Assembly (NCBI RefSeq): GCF_965263005.1
Contig: NZ_OZ253579.1
Span: 1,240,001-1,304,000, forward strand
DNA length: 64,000 nt
Reading direction: 5' to 3'
DNA from: Rariloculus sp965263005
Lineage (GTDB): Bacteria > Pseudomonadota > Gammaproteobacteria > Steroidobacterales > Rariloculaceae
The notes beneath the pieces were generated by a model that saw nothing but the letters and a program-made list of their open reading frames with translations, did not search any database and was not told the origin of the DNA. Shown here piece by piece: positions 47,553 to 56,867 of this stretch. The position numbers and the translations under genes were made by a program. Every line of letters begins with the position of its first letter. Within the stretch, counting starts at the first letter, position 1.

Positions 47553-48794
47553 ATGTTCCAACCGCTGGAATGGTTCATCGGGTTGCGCTACCTGCGCTCC
47601 CGCCGGCGCCGCGGCATCGTGTCGTTCATGAGCACGGCGTCACTGCTCGGCATCGCGCTCGGCGTCGCCGCACTGATCGTCATTTTGTCGGTGATGAACG
47701 GCTTTGAGACCGAGCTTCGCACGCGGCTGTTGAGCATGAGCGCGCATGCCACCGTCGCCGCGCCGCTCGTTGGCATCGATGACTGGCCCGATCTCAGGCA
47801 ACGGCTGGCCGCCGAGGAAGGTGTCGCCGGCGTTGCGCCCTATGTGCTGCTCGAGGCCATGCTCGCCGCGGGCCCAAGCTTGCGGCCGAGCCTCGTGCGC
47901 GGCGTGAATCCGGGCGAAGAGACGGCCGTTTCTGACTTCGCAAGGATCATCGACCCGGTGACGCTTGCGCAGCTTGAGGGCGGTGCGCGGCGCATCATTC
48001 TCGGCCGCATACTTGCGCTCAATCTCGGCGTCAACGCCGGGCAGCGTGTCAATTTGCTCGTGCCGAGGTTCGAGAACGGGCGGCCGACGCCGAAGCTTGA
48101 GAGCTTTTTGGTTGCCGGTACGTTCGAGGCGGGGATCCAGGAACACGATGCGAGTCTCGCCATCGTGCACATCGACGATGCGAGCGCGCTTGCGGGACTG
48201 GGGCAGCGGCCGGAAGGACTGGCCGTCAGGCTTGACGAGCCGATGGCCGCGCCCGTCTTCCAGCGACGCGTCAGCGACGCGCTCGGCGGAGCATACCGCT
48301 ATTCGAACTGGACCGAGGAGCATCGAAGCTATTTTCGGGCCATTCGTATCGAGAAAACGATGATGACGGTGATCCTGATGTTCATCGTCGCCGTCGCGGC
48401 GTTCAATATCGTTGCGTCGTTGATGATGGTCGTCACCGAGAAAGAACGGGACATCGCGATTTTGCGCACTTGCGGACTCGAGCCCGCGCGCGTTGCGCGG
48501 ATATTTTTCGTGCAGGGTTCGGTCATCGGCCTGGCCGGAACGTTGCTCGGGACGGTTCTCGGGATCGGACTCGCGCTCAATGTCGAAACGGTCGTGCCGT
48601 GGCTGGAGACGACGTTCAATTTCCGGATCATGCCGGGCGATGTGTACTACGTGACGGAGATACCAGCGGAGATTCACACGGCCGACGTTGTCCTGATTCC
48701 CGTGCTTGCGTTGCTCGTTGCAGTGCTTGCCACGGTCTATCCCTCACGCCGCGCCGCTGCCGTTGCGCCAGCGCAGGCGCTGCGCTACGAGTAA
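47553..48794 (+). CDS. lolC: Lipoprotein-releasing ABC transporter permease, LolC/E family (first)
   Basis: The 413-residue permease begins LEWFIGLRYLRSRRRRGIVS, then a first membrane helix (LLGIALGVAALIVILSVMNG), a large periplasmic domain, and three C-terminal helices including FNIVASLMMVVTEKERDIAI. The Lol complex extracts lipoproteins from the inner membrane and hands them to LolA. Two permeases followed by lolD make up the complex here; which is LolC and which LolE is a naming choice. Confidence 0.93.
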   Translation: MFQPLEWFIGLRYLRSRRRRGIVSFMSTASLLGIALGVAALIVILSVMNGFETELRTRLLSMSAHATVAAPLVGIDDWPDLRQRLAAEEGVAGVAPYVLLEAMLAAGPSLRPSLVRGVNPGEETAVSDFARIIDPVTLAQLEGGARRIILGRILALNLGVNAGQRVNLLVPRFENGRPTPKLESFLVAGTFEAGIQEHDASLAIVHIDDASALAGLGQRPEGLAVRLDEPMAAPVFQRRVSDALGGAYRYSNWTEEHRSYFRAIRIEKTMMTVILMFIVAVAAFNIVASLMMVVTEKERDIAILRTCGLEPARVARIFFVQGSVIGLAGTLLGTVLGIGLALNVETVVPWLETTFNFRIMPGDVYYVTEIPAEIHTADVVLIPVLALLVAVLATVYPSRRAAAVAPAQALRYE

Positions 48795-48797
48795 CGC

Positions 48798-50045
48798 GTG
48801 AAACAGCCGTACCAGCTTTCGATCGCGCTCAGGTATCTGCGCGCGCGCAGCCGAAACGGCTTTATCTCGTTCATTTCGCTCGTTTCGATGGTAGGTATCG
48901 GCCTGGCCGTCGCGGTACTAATCGTCGTACTTTCAGTGATGAACGGATTCGAGTACGAGTTGCAGCAAAGGATACTTGGTATGGTTTCCGACGCGGCGAT
49001 CACGGGCTTCGACGGTCCTCTGGACGACTGGAGGGCCGTTCGCGACCGGGCGCTCGAGCGCGAGGATGTCGTTGCCGCGGCGCCGTTCGTCGAAGGGCAG
49101 GGCATGGTCGTCGCGGGCGAGGCCACGGCCGGAGTCGCGGTCAGAGGCGTGGAGCCGCTGCTCGAGCCCTCGGTCTCGGCGATCGCCGATGTGCTTCGCG
49201 AGGGCAGCATCGATGCGCTTCAAGCCGGCAGCTTCAACATGCTGATCGGCAGCATTCTGGCCGAGGAACTCGATGTCGGCATCGGCGACAGCGTCGTGCT
49301 GCTGCTTGCCCAGGGCCGGGTCACGCCGGCGGGCATCTTTCCCAGGCTGCGCAGCTTCACGGTCGCCGGCGTCTTCGAAGCCGGCATGTACGAGTACGAT
49401 CGCGGCTTGACCTTCGTCAACATGAGCGATGCCGAGAGGCTGTTCGGCACGGACGGGCGCGCGAGCGGTATCAGGCTCGCAGTCACCGACATCTATTCCG
49501 CCGGCCGGGTCGCAACAGAGCTCGCCATCGATCTAGGCGGCGGCTTTTACGTCACCGACTGGACGCGCCAACATGTCAACTTCTTTCGCTCGATCCAACT
49601 GACGAAGACGATCATGTTTGTGATCCTGTCCCTGGTCGTTGGCGTTGCGGCATTCAATATCGTCTCGACACTCGTGATGGTGGTGCGTGACAAACGCGGC
49701 GACATCGCGATCCTGCGGAGCATCGGAACCTCGCCGCTCGGGATCCTGGCGATTTTCGCAAATCAGGGGACTTTGGTCGGGTTACTCGGCACTCTGTTCG
49801 GCGTCGGCCTGGGGCTGCTCGTCGTGACTCAACTGGAAGCGGCAGTCGCCGTTCTCGAAGCCTGGTTGAACATCGACCTGCTGTCCGCCGAGGTCTATTT
49901 CATCAGCGACCTGCCGACGCGGGTAAATCTCGGCGAAATCGCACAAATCGCGCTGCTCGCTCTCGTGCTCGCCGTTGCGGCAACGTTTTATCCCGCGTTC
50001 AGCGCCGCACGCCAACCGCCGGCCGAGGCACTGCGCTATGAGTGA
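48798..50045 (+). CDS. lolE: Lipoprotein-releasing ABC transporter permease, LolC/E family (second)
   Basis: The 415-residue protein has the same plan as its neighbour: LSIALRYLRARSRNGFISFI, a first helix (VGIGLAVAVLIVVLSVMNGF), a periplasmic domain, and FNIVSTLVMVVRDKRGDIAI with three C-terminal helices. It starts 3 bp after the first permease and overlaps lolD by eight bases. The order permease-permease-ATPase differs from the E. coli lolC-lolD-lolE order. Confidence 0.92.
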   Translation: MKQPYQLSIALRYLRARSRNGFISFISLVSMVGIGLAVAVLIVVLSVMNGFEYELQQRILGMVSDAAITGFDGPLDDWRAVRDRALEREDVVAAAPFVEGQGMVVAGEATAGVAVRGVEPLLEPSVSAIADVLREGSIDALQAGSFNMLIGSILAEELDVGIGDSVVLLLAQGRVTPAGIFPRLRSFTVAGVFEAGMYEYDRGLTFVNMSDAERLFGTDGRASGIRLAVTDIYSAGRVATELAIDLGGGFYVTDWTRQHVNFFRSIQLTKTIMFVILSLVVGVAAFNIVSTLVMVVRDKRGDIAILRSIGTSPLGILAIFANQGTLVGLLGTLFGVGLGLLVVTQLEAAVAVLEAWLNIDLLSAEVYFISDLPTRVNLGEIAQIALLALVLAVAATFYPAFSAARQPPAEALRYE

Positions 50046-50733
50046 CGGCGCGAACGCGGGGCCGGTGCTGCGCGCCGCCGGGCTCGTGAAGACGTTTGAG
50101 GAAGCGGGCCGCGTGGTCGAAGTGCTGCGCGGGATCGATCTCGAGGTCGAGGCGCGCGACCGCGTCGCGATCATCGGCGCTTCGGGATCGGGCAAGACGA
50201 CGTTGCTGCAATTGCTAGGCGGACTCGACGATCCGACGGCCGGCGAAGTCATTGTCGCGGGAGAATCGATGCGCCGCCTCAGCCATGCCGGCCGCGGGCG
50301 ACTGCGTAATCGCGCGCTCGGATTCGTCTACCAGTTTCACCACCTGCTGCCGGAATTCTCCGCGCTCGAGAACGTCGCAATGCCGTTGCTCGTTCGCGGA
50401 ATGCGGTCTGCCGACGCCGAGCGCGAGTCGCGCGCGCTGCTTGAACGTGTCGGGCTCGCCGAGCGTACCGATCATCGTCCCGGGGAACTGTCAGGCGGTG
50501 AGCGGCAGCGTACGGCCGTCGCGCGCGCTCTCGTCACGCGTCCCGCCGCCGTCCTCGCCGATGAGCCAACCGGTAATCTCGACCGGCCGACCGGGATGCG
50601 TGTGTTCGATCTGCTGCTCGAGCTCAACGCGTCGATTGGGACGAGTCTCGTCGTCGTCACGCACGATCCGGATCTCGCGGCGCGAATGGATCGCGTCCTG
50701 CAACTCAAGGACGGCAAATTGCAAGCTGTATAG
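50038..50733 (+). CDS. lolD: Lipoprotein-releasing ABC transporter ATPase LolD
   Basis: The 231-residue ATPase has Walker A IIGASGSGKTTLLQLLGG, the Lol-specific RNRALGFVYQFHHLLPEFSA, signature GELSGGERQRTAVARAL, Walker B AVLADEPTGNLD and the switch His in VVVTHDPDLAARMD. It powers the two upstream permeases. An upstream in-frame start inside lolE is rejected. Confidence 0.95.
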   Translation: MSDGANAGPVLRAAGLVKTFEEAGRVVEVLRGIDLEVEARDRVAIIGASGSGKTTLLQLLGGLDDPTAGEVIVAGESMRRLSHAGRGRLRNRALGFVYQFHHLLPEFSALENVAMPLLVRGMRSADAERESRALLERVGLAERTDHRPGELSGGERQRTAVARALVTRPAAVLADEPTGNLDRPTGMRVFDLLLELNASIGTSLVVVTHDPDLAARMDRVLQLKDGKLQAV

Positions 50734-50771
50734 ACAGCGCTGAATCGAGCGAGCGCCCGCGGACGCGGAAC

Positions 50772-53090
50772 ATGCCGGGCGGCTTGCCGGCGATCGCCGT
50801 GTCGTGGCTGCTCGGCAACCTCTGTGTCCAGGTGTTGCCGGCGCTGCCGGGCCCGATCGTGACCGTGCCGCTCGTGCTCGCGGCGGCCGCGGCCTTCGCC
50901 TTTCCCGTCACGAGACTGGTGGGCTGGGCGATCGTCGGCGTCCTGTGGACGTCCTTCAGCGCCGATGCGCGGCTCGACGATCGGCTGCCCGAAGCGGTCG
51001 CGGGCCGTGACTTCGAGGTTACAGGCTGGGTCGACGCCTTTCCGAGCGTGAGCGAGACTCGCGCTGCCTTTTCGTTTCGCGTCGATCGCGCCGGGGTCGA
51101 GCAGGTGCCCGAGCGAATACGCCTGACCTGGTACGACCCGCCGGCGGATCTCGAGGCGGGACGCGATTACGCGCTCGTCGTCAGGCTCAGGCCGCCACGC
51201 GGGCTCGCCAACCCGGGCGCGTTCGACTATGAACGCTGGCTGATGCTCGAGGGCTACGGCGCCACCGGCTACGTGCGCTCGGGCGACGCGGTCTCGCGGC
51301 GGCAAGGGTTGGGCCAGGAGTGGCTGATCCGGCGTCACGAGATTGCGAAGCGGATCGCGGCGGCAAGTCCGAGCCCGGGCGCCGCGGCTCTGATCACGGC
51401 GCTTGCGATCGGTGAACGCGAAGGGTTCGACGACGGCCATTGGGAGCGGTTGAGACGGACCGGCACGAGTCATCTTGTTGCTATCTCGGGCATGCACATC
51501 GGTCTCGTTGCCGCGCTCGTGTTTGTACTCGTGCGACTCGCGTGGCTCAGGATGCCGCGCACCCTGGTGAGCTACGACCTCGAGGCCGCGGCGGCGGCAA
51601 GCGGCATCGCGGCGTTTACTTACGCGGCGCTTGCCGGCTTCGGGCTGCCGACTCAACGGGCCGTGCTCATGGTCGCCGTCGCGCTCGCGATGCTGGTCAG
51701 CCGCCGCTCGGTTGGATTGTTCCATGGCCTGGCCGCCGCGCTCCTCGCGATCCTCGCGTGGGATCCTTTGGCGCCTTTGACGGCATCGTTCTGGCTGTCT
51801 TTCGGCGCCGTGGCCGCGCTGCTCGCGCTCGGCAGCCGCCGCGAGCAAGTGCGTCCGGGGGGTGGGGCTGCCGCGCCGATCGCAAGAAGGCTGCGGGTAT
51901 TCGCGAGAGTGCAGTGGAACATCACTCTGGCCCTCGTGCCGCTATTGAGCCTGTTCTTCGGCGAGATCTCGCTCGTCTCGCCGCTCGTCAATTTCGTCGC
52001 GATCCCGTTCTTCAGCCTGATCATGGTGCCGCTCACGCTCGCAAGCACGGCGGCGCTTGCCTTCGGTGAGATCGGGTCGGTTGTGCTTGGTCTCGCCGGC
52101 ATCGTGGCCGATGGCGTCTGGGCGGCGCTCGATTGGATAGCGCTATGGCCCTGGGCCGCGGTCACGCTGCCGGAGCCTGCGCCGTATGCCGCGGCGCTTG
52201 CCGTGCTCGGCGTCTTCATGGGCCTGGCCTGGCACCCGCTGCCGGGACGGAGGCTCGCGTGGCTCGGCCTGTCGCCGCTTGCGCTCAGCGTGCCCGACCG
52301 GCCGGCGCCGGGCACGGCCGATGTGCTCGTCTTCGATGTCGGACACGGTCTCGCGGTCCTCGTCGAGACGGCTGAGCGACGGCTGCTCTTCGATGCCGGA
52401 CCCGTAGCCCGGTCGGGCTTCGACGCCGGCCGCGAGGTCGTCGTGCCCGGATTGATGCGGCGCGACCGCGACGATCTCGACATGCTGATCGTCAGTCATG
52501 CCGACGCCGATCACTCGGGCGGCGCCGGAGCGGTGCTTGCGGCATTCCCCGGGGCGGACGTGCTCCATGGGCCCGATGTCGACGCATTTCCGGGCGCACC
52601 TTGCCTCGCGGGCCAGCACTGGGTCTGGAACGATGTCCGCTTCGATATCCTCCATCCGCCCGCGTCATTCGCGAGGCTCGGTAACGAGAGTTCGTGCGTG
52701 CTCAAGGTATCCACGCGCGCGGGCTCGATGCTTGTCACGGGCGACATCGAGTCGCACGCAGAGCGGTTGCTCGTCGATGAGCCCGGCATTCGTGCCGACA
52801 TTGCCATCGTGCCGCATCACGGGAGCGCGACATCGTCTTCGGCGCCGTTTGTTTCGGCCGTGGGGGCCGGTACGGCGATCGTGTCGGCAGGCCACGCGAA
52901 CCGCTGGGGGTTTCCGAGGCCCGAAGTCCGGCAACGTTGGGAGGCGGCTGGCGCGCGCGTCATTGTCACGGGAGATTCCGGCGCGGTTGGATTTCGGCTT
53001 GGCGCGGGGCCTGTCCGCGTGCGTGCCGAACGTGCCGGCACGCGCCGCTACTGGCGCGCGACAACACCGTTGTTAACGGCGGAGGAATAA
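50772..53090 (+). CDS. comEC: DNA internalization competence protein ComEC/Rec2
   Basis: The 772-residue polytopic membrane protein moves single-stranded DNA into the cell. An OB-like N-terminal domain precedes the competence domain (LITALAIGEREGFDD, HLVAISGMHIGLVAALVFVL and later helices to about residue 500). A C-terminal metallo-beta-lactamase domain has DVLVFDVGHGLAVLVETAER and VSHADADHSGGAG. It is intact. Its 3' part is repeated at 59359, on the other side of the accessory island; exbB would normally follow directly. Confidence 0.93.
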   Translation: MPGGLPAIAVSWLLGNLCVQVLPALPGPIVTVPLVLAAAAAFAFPVTRLVGWAIVGVLWTSFSADARLDDRLPEAVAGRDFEVTGWVDAFPSVSETRAAFSFRVDRAGVEQVPERIRLTWYDPPADLEAGRDYALVVRLRPPRGLANPGAFDYERWLMLEGYGATGYVRSGDAVSRRQGLGQEWLIRRHEIAKRIAAASPSPGAAALITALAIGEREGFDDGHWERLRRTGTSHLVAISGMHIGLVAALVFVLVRLAWLRMPRTLVSYDLEAAAAASGIAAFTYAALAGFGLPTQRAVLMVAVALAMLVSRRSVGLFHGLAAALLAILAWDPLAPLTASFWLSFGAVAALLALGSRREQVRPGGGAAAPIARRLRVFARVQWNITLALVPLLSLFFGEISLVSPLVNFVAIPFFSLIMVPLTLASTAALAFGEIGSVVLGLAGIVADGVWAALDWIALWPWAAVTLPEPAPYAAALAVLGVFMGLAWHPLPGRRLAWLGLSPLALSVPDRPAPGTADVLVFDVGHGLAVLVETAERRLLFDAGPVARSGFDAGREVVVPGLMRRDRDDLDMLIVSHADADHSGGAGAVLAAFPGADVLHGPDVDAFPGAPCLAGQHWVWNDVRFDILHPPASFARLGNESSCVLKVSTRAGSMLVTGDIESHAERLLVDEPGIRADIAIVPHHGSATSSSAPFVSAVGAGTAIVSAGHANRWGFPRPEVRQRWEAAGARVIVTGDSGAVGFRLGAGPVRVRAERAGTRRYWRATTPLLTAEE

Positions 53091-53170
53091 TGCACCACGC
53101 GAGGCGCCCGGGTGGTCCAGTCGTTGGGGTTCACTCCACTCCAAACTTTCGGACTTCAACCCTCGCGCCG

Positions 53171-53510
53171 TCATCGCCGATAGGTCGCGCGAACATACCC
53201 GACCCGCCCGGGCAAGTCGTGCAGGACCTGGCTCATGCCGTTGACGCCGCACGGAAAACAAACCGGCGGATCCTCGTCGAACAGGTTGTTGAATCCGAAC
53301 GTGGCGGTCCAGCCGTCATCGAAAGACGCCGGCGTGTAGCTCAGGCGCAGATCCGTGAACACCACGGATTGGAGCCTGTTGCCGTTGTCCAGCGTCGCCT
53401 CGCCGGTGCCGCGGAAGCTCAGCGCGCCGGCCCAGCGATTCCTCAACCAGTCAACCGTCGCGGTCCAGTGGACCCTGGGAAAGGCGCGTTGGAACGTCTC
53501 GGATTCAGCG
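53171..53510 (-). pseudogene. C-terminal fragment of a TonB-dependent receptor
   Basis: This frame encodes the last strands of a receptor barrel: ETFQRAFPRVHWTATVDWLR, LRLSYTPASFDDGWTATFGF, NNLFDEDPP, and a terminal GRVGYVRATYRR. The upstream nine-tenths of such a protein are absent; the fragment abuts the stop of the exonuclease gene. It differs in sequence from the intact receptor at 34828, so it was carried in or left by another event. Confidence 0.75.
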
Positions 53511-54650
53511 CTAGCCGAACCGTTCCAGGAACTGGTCGGCGGACATGATCGGGATGTCCCATTTCCTGGCGTTGCGCGCCTTGCTCGATGATGTGGCCAC
53601 GTCGGCCGCCACCAGAACATCGCATCCCTTCTTGGTCACGCTTCGAACCGGCGTCAATCCGGCTCGTCGCGCGAGGCCTTCGAGCCGCGCCTTGTTCGCC
53701 GTACCGGTGAAACAGACGCGGCTGCCGCCCGGAATGGTTCTGGCGCTCGCAACGGGTGTCACGTCGGGGATGTCCGCGTCGTCGATCTGCAGCTGGCCGG
53801 CGATTCGGACGATCAGGTCGTGTTCGGCGGCACTGATCACCCCATCGCGCGCGGCTGCCGCGGTGATGCAGTTAAGGTACGCGCGATGCGCTTCCCGGCG
53901 GGCATGCTCGGAAATGCCCAGATCGTGCGCCAACTGACTCATCTGCGAACGCTCCCGCCCGTCAATCACTCCGTCGTCCAGCGCCCAGTCAAGCATGTCC
54001 AGGTACTGCTGGACGATCGAGTCACAGTCCGGAAGACCTGCGCGCGATACCACTCGATGCATCGGGCTTGTACCGGCATCGGCAAGCCCTCGGCGCAACG
54101 TATATCGACTCGCCGCTTGCGGCACAACGTCGATGCTCGCGGCTCTCTTGCCATGCACTTGACTTGCCAACCGGAGCTGACGCGCAAGTTCCGCCGTCGC
54201 CCGCGCATCGGCCAGAGCCCGGTGCTGCTGAGATAGCGGAATGTCGAATGCGTCGCACGCCCAGCATAGCTTCTTCCCTGTTACCCGATACGTGCAAATC
54301 CCGTCGCCCAGATCGATGGCGACACCTCGTCTGTCAAATTCCTGCCGCAGCATCCTCTGGTCGAATACCAGGTTGTGCGCGATGAGCACCGCACCTTGGA
54401 GCCGACCGGCGACCGCCGGGACGATGTCCGAAAACGTTGGCGCGGCCTCGACCATCGCGGCGCTGATGCCGTGCACGCCAGTGGGTCCCACGTCCCGTTC
54501 CGGATTGATGAGCGTGTCGAACTCGTCAATCGTCTCCCATGTCGCCGGATCAAGCGTCAAGGCAGCGATTTCCACTAGTCGATCGCTGCGCCCGAAACCG
54601 GTCGTTTCGACATCGACGACCACCAATTTCGGCATGCTGGTATCCATCAT
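53511..54650 (-). CDS. DEDDh exonuclease - TerB-like - BRCT domain protein
   Basis: From ATG 54650 the product is 379 residues. Residues 1-165 are a DnaQ-type exonuclease with VVDVETTGFGRSDRLVEIAA, HNLVFDQRMLRQEFD and HRALADARATAELARQL (the five DEDDh positions appear present). Residues about 210-290 form a helical TerB-like domain (LDMLDWALDDGVIDGRERSQ and AAARDGVISAAEHDLIVRIA). Residues about 300-379 are a BRCT domain (GGSRVCFTGTANKARLEGLA, ending WDIPIMSADQFLERFG). The partner and substrate are unknown; a role in DNA repair or defence is inference from domains and island context. Confidence 0.85.
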   Translation of the reverse strand: MMDTSMPKLVVVDVETTGFGRSDRLVEIAALTLDPATWETIDEFDTLINPERDVGPTGVHGISAAMVEAAPTFSDIVPAVAGRLQGAVLIAHNLVFDQRMLRQEFDRRGVAIDLGDGICTYRVTGKKLCWACDAFDIPLSQQHRALADARATAELARQLRLASQVHGKRAASIDVVPQAASRYTLRRGLADAGTSPMHRVVSRAGLPDCDSIVQQYLDMLDWALDDGVIDGRERSQMSQLAHDLGISEHARREAHRAYLNCITAAAARDGVISAAEHDLIVRIAGQLQIDDADIPDVTPVASARTIPGGSRVCFTGTANKARLEGLARRAGLTPVRSVTKKGCDVLVAADVATSSSKARNARKWDIPIMSADQFLERFG

Positions 54651-54828
54651 TGATTCGTCGCTTACCGCAAGCTTGGCGGACCTTAACAAAATGTGTTGCC
54701 TAAACGCGACCGGTACGTGGGAAAGGGATCGACGTGATGAGCGGATAGCCCCGGTTCTTGTCGCATGCCAGGCCGCGCACGCTTCTTCGATTTCCGTAGG
54801 GAATAGCCCGCATCGGGTCCTTCCCGGT

Positions 54829-54857
54829 TTGTAAAGTGTTAGTCTTGCAATTATCTT
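54829..54857 (+). promoter_or_regulatory. Candidate sigma-70 promoter of the abiEi-abiEii operon
   Basis: TTGTAA (54829-54834) and TATCTT (54852-54857) are separated by 17 bp and lie 28 bp upstream of the abiEi ATG. The region is AT-rich compared with its surroundings. AbiEi antitoxins usually autoregulate here; no clear inverted repeat was seen. Confidence 0.4.
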
Positions 54858-54885
54858 TCTGACAAACGGATTGGAGATGCGTACC

Positions 54886-55482
54886 ATGCGCGGGCTCCCG
54901 AAGCGCATCATGGAGTACGCGGAGGGCCTACCGGAGGCTACGCCGCTGTGTCCGGCCGGCCTGCTTCACCTCGGCAAACGGGCGGCGGTCGATCAGGCAC
55001 TCTCGCGGCTTGCTCGTTCGGGCCACCTCATGCGGATCTGCCAAGGCGTCTACATGCGGCCGAAGCAAACCCGATTCGGGCGATGCGCGCCCAGTATCGG
55101 TAAGGCGCTGCAGGCTCTTTCGGCACTCTGGGGTGAGACCATTGTGCCCTGCGGAGGCTCGGCGGCTAACCGTCTCGGCCTGATAACCCAGAACCCCGTG
55201 CGAGAGGTCTACCTGACTTCGGGTCGCAGCCGGCCGCTGCACTTCGGTGGAATCACGGTGGAACTGCGGCACGCGCCGCGCTGGCAACTGGCGGTGCCGC
55301 ACCGCAAGGCCGGAGACGTCATCCGTGCCATGGCGTGGCTCGGACCCGAAGAGGTCGAGGACAGTCTGGATGCGCTTCTGCCAGCGCTCTCCGCCGAGGA
55401 TCTGGACGAGCTTTCGGCTGCACGAGCCATTATGCCCATCTGGATGGCGGAATCGGTGAGCGCGCGCATCGCTGATGCCTGA
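54886..55482 (+). CDS. AbiEi-family antitoxin (DUF6088-like)
   Basis: The 198-residue protein starts at ATG 54886 with GGAG nine bases upstream; earlier in-frame starts at 54871 and 54877 are less well placed. An N-terminal winged helix (LHLGKRAAVDQALSRLARSG and LMRICQGVYMRPK) is followed by VPCGGSAANRLGLITQNPVR and VELRHAPRWQLAVP, as in AbiEi antitoxins. These are type IV antitoxins that repress their operon and oppose the nucleotidyltransferase toxin. It overlaps abiEii by eight bases. Confidence 0.87.
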   Translation: MRGLPKRIMEYAEGLPEATPLCPAGLLHLGKRAAVDQALSRLARSGHLMRICQGVYMRPKQTRFGRCAPSIGKALQALSALWGETIVPCGGSAANRLGLITQNPVREVYLTSGRSRPLHFGGITVELRHAPRWQLAVPHRKAGDVIRAMAWLGPEEVEDSLDALLPALSAEDLDELSAARAIMPIWMAESVSARIADA

Positions 55483-56494
55483 CGCACTATACCAATGCCT
55501 GTCGGCCGATGATCGCCGTTACGCGTTGAGAGTGGTTCAGGACAAGAGCCGACGCCGCGTGTTTCTGCTGGAGAAGGACATCTGGGTCGTCGCCACGCTG
55601 GGGGTACTGTTCGACGCGCCGTTCGCTGGGCACCTCACCTTCAAAGGCGGCACCTCGCTCTCGAAGGTGTGGCAAGCGGTCCGCCGTTTTTCGGAAGATG
55701 TTGACATGACCTACGACATCCGCGCGTTTGCGCCGGATCTCGTGGCTGGCGCAGGAGACGAGGCGCTGCCGCCGACACGCAGTCAGGAAAAGCGCTGGAC
55801 GCGTGCGATCCGCGCTCGGCTCAGGGAATGGGTTCGCGATCGAGCCTGTCCGATCATGGAGGAGGGGCTCGCGAGAAACGGGTTCAAGGCCGAGGTTCCT
55901 GCCGACGGGGACCGAGTTTATGTCCGTTACGAACCACTGTTCGAGGAAGGTGCTTTCGTGCGGCCAGAGCTGATGGTCGAGTTTGGCGCGCGATACACTG
56001 GCGAACCGCACAAGGCCGTGGCGGTTACCTGCGACGCGGCGGTGTACCTGCCCGACCTAGAGTTTCCTGAAGTCTGTGCGACTACCATGCTGGCAGAGCG
56101 AACCTTCTGGGAGAAGGCGACCGCCGTGCACGTGTTCTGCTTACAGGAGAGGCGCCGTGGCGAGCGCCTTTCCAGGCATTGGCACGATCTTGCGCGTCTT
56201 GATGAAGCAGGTATCGCGAAGAGGGCGCTGGACGACCGGGCGCTGGGTCTTTCGGTCGCGCGCCATAAGTCGATATTCTTCTCCGAAAACGATGCCCGCG
56301 GTGAGCGGATCGACTATCAGGTGGCGGTTTCGGGTGGCCTGCAGCTCGTGCCTTCTGGCACTGCGCACGCGGTGCTCGCCGCCGATTACGCGAGGATGCT
56401 GGCCGACGGCATGCTGCTCGACGAGCACGAACCGTTCGATGCTCTGATTGAGCGCTGCGCCGCGATCGAGGCCCGCGCCAACGCACGGCGGTAA
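55475..56494 (+). CDS. AbiEii-family nucleotidyltransferase toxin
   Basis: The 339-residue protein has the AbiEii/AbiGii core: FKGGTSLSKVWQAVRRFSED followed by VDMTY, which is the GG-S motif and the two metal-binding acidic residues of the DNA polymerase beta-like fold. TMLAERTFWEKATAVHVFCL and SRHWHDLARLDEAGIA are C-terminal family blocks. AbiE acts as an abortive-infection toxin-antitoxin system; related enzymes modify tRNA ends with nucleotides. All visible catalytic positions are kept, so the pair looks functional. Confidence 0.9.
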   Translation: MPDALYQCLSADDRRYALRVVQDKSRRRVFLLEKDIWVVATLGVLFDAPFAGHLTFKGGTSLSKVWQAVRRFSEDVDMTYDIRAFAPDLVAGAGDEALPPTRSQEKRWTRAIRARLREWVRDRACPIMEEGLARNGFKAEVPADGDRVYVRYEPLFEEGAFVRPELMVEFGARYTGEPHKAVAVTCDAAVYLPDLEFPEVCATTMLAERTFWEKATAVHVFCLQERRRGERLSRHWHDLARLDEAGIAKRALDDRALGLSVARHKSIFFSENDARGERIDYQVAVSGGLQLVPSGTAHAVLAADYARMLADGMLLDEHEPFDALIERCAAIEARANARR

Positions 56495-56634
56495 CCCAAG
56501 GAACGCGCCGCCGAATATGTCCGTGCCAGGCAGCGGGCCGCCGAATGTCTTGCGCATCCGGGGTCTTTAGACCGACGCAAAGTCACGGGATGGGGTGTCA
56601 CGGAACCTGAGAGATCCTGTTTTTGCCCGTGGGC

Positions 56635-56841
56635 AAGATCGGCATCTTCAGGCAACGGCTTGCGGTGTACGCCGAACGGCAGTTCCGGGACAATGCATCG
56701 GCAATGATCCCTCAGGCCGTCGACGACCGCCTCCCACAAACTGCCGTTCATAACTACGCCGTGGAGCAGCACCACGACCTGGCCATCGCCACCGCTCTCG
56801 CAGTACATGAGACCGGCGGTTGTTGGTCCCTTGAGTCGCAT
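56635..56841 (-). pseudogene. Alpha/beta hydrolase, N-terminal fragment
   Basis: Sixty-nine codons from ATG 56841 read as the start of an alpha/beta hydrolase (LMYCESGGDGQVVVLLHGVV, the oxyanion-hole HG, and CRCIVPELPFGVHRKPLPED). Similarity stops before the nucleophile and no catalytic triad is present. It lies 26 bp downstream of the acetyltransferase gene on the same strand, suggesting a former operon cut by the DNA joined at about 56632. The 140 bp between here and abiEii hold no gene. Confidence 0.7.
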
Positions 56842-56867
56842 CCGGAGGCCCTTTCGCCGGCGCGCGC

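Noticed and set aside
56575..56635. Sequence near 56600 that resembles an insertion-sequence end
   Set aside because: No matching inverted partner, target duplication or transposase was found nearby, so it is not called.
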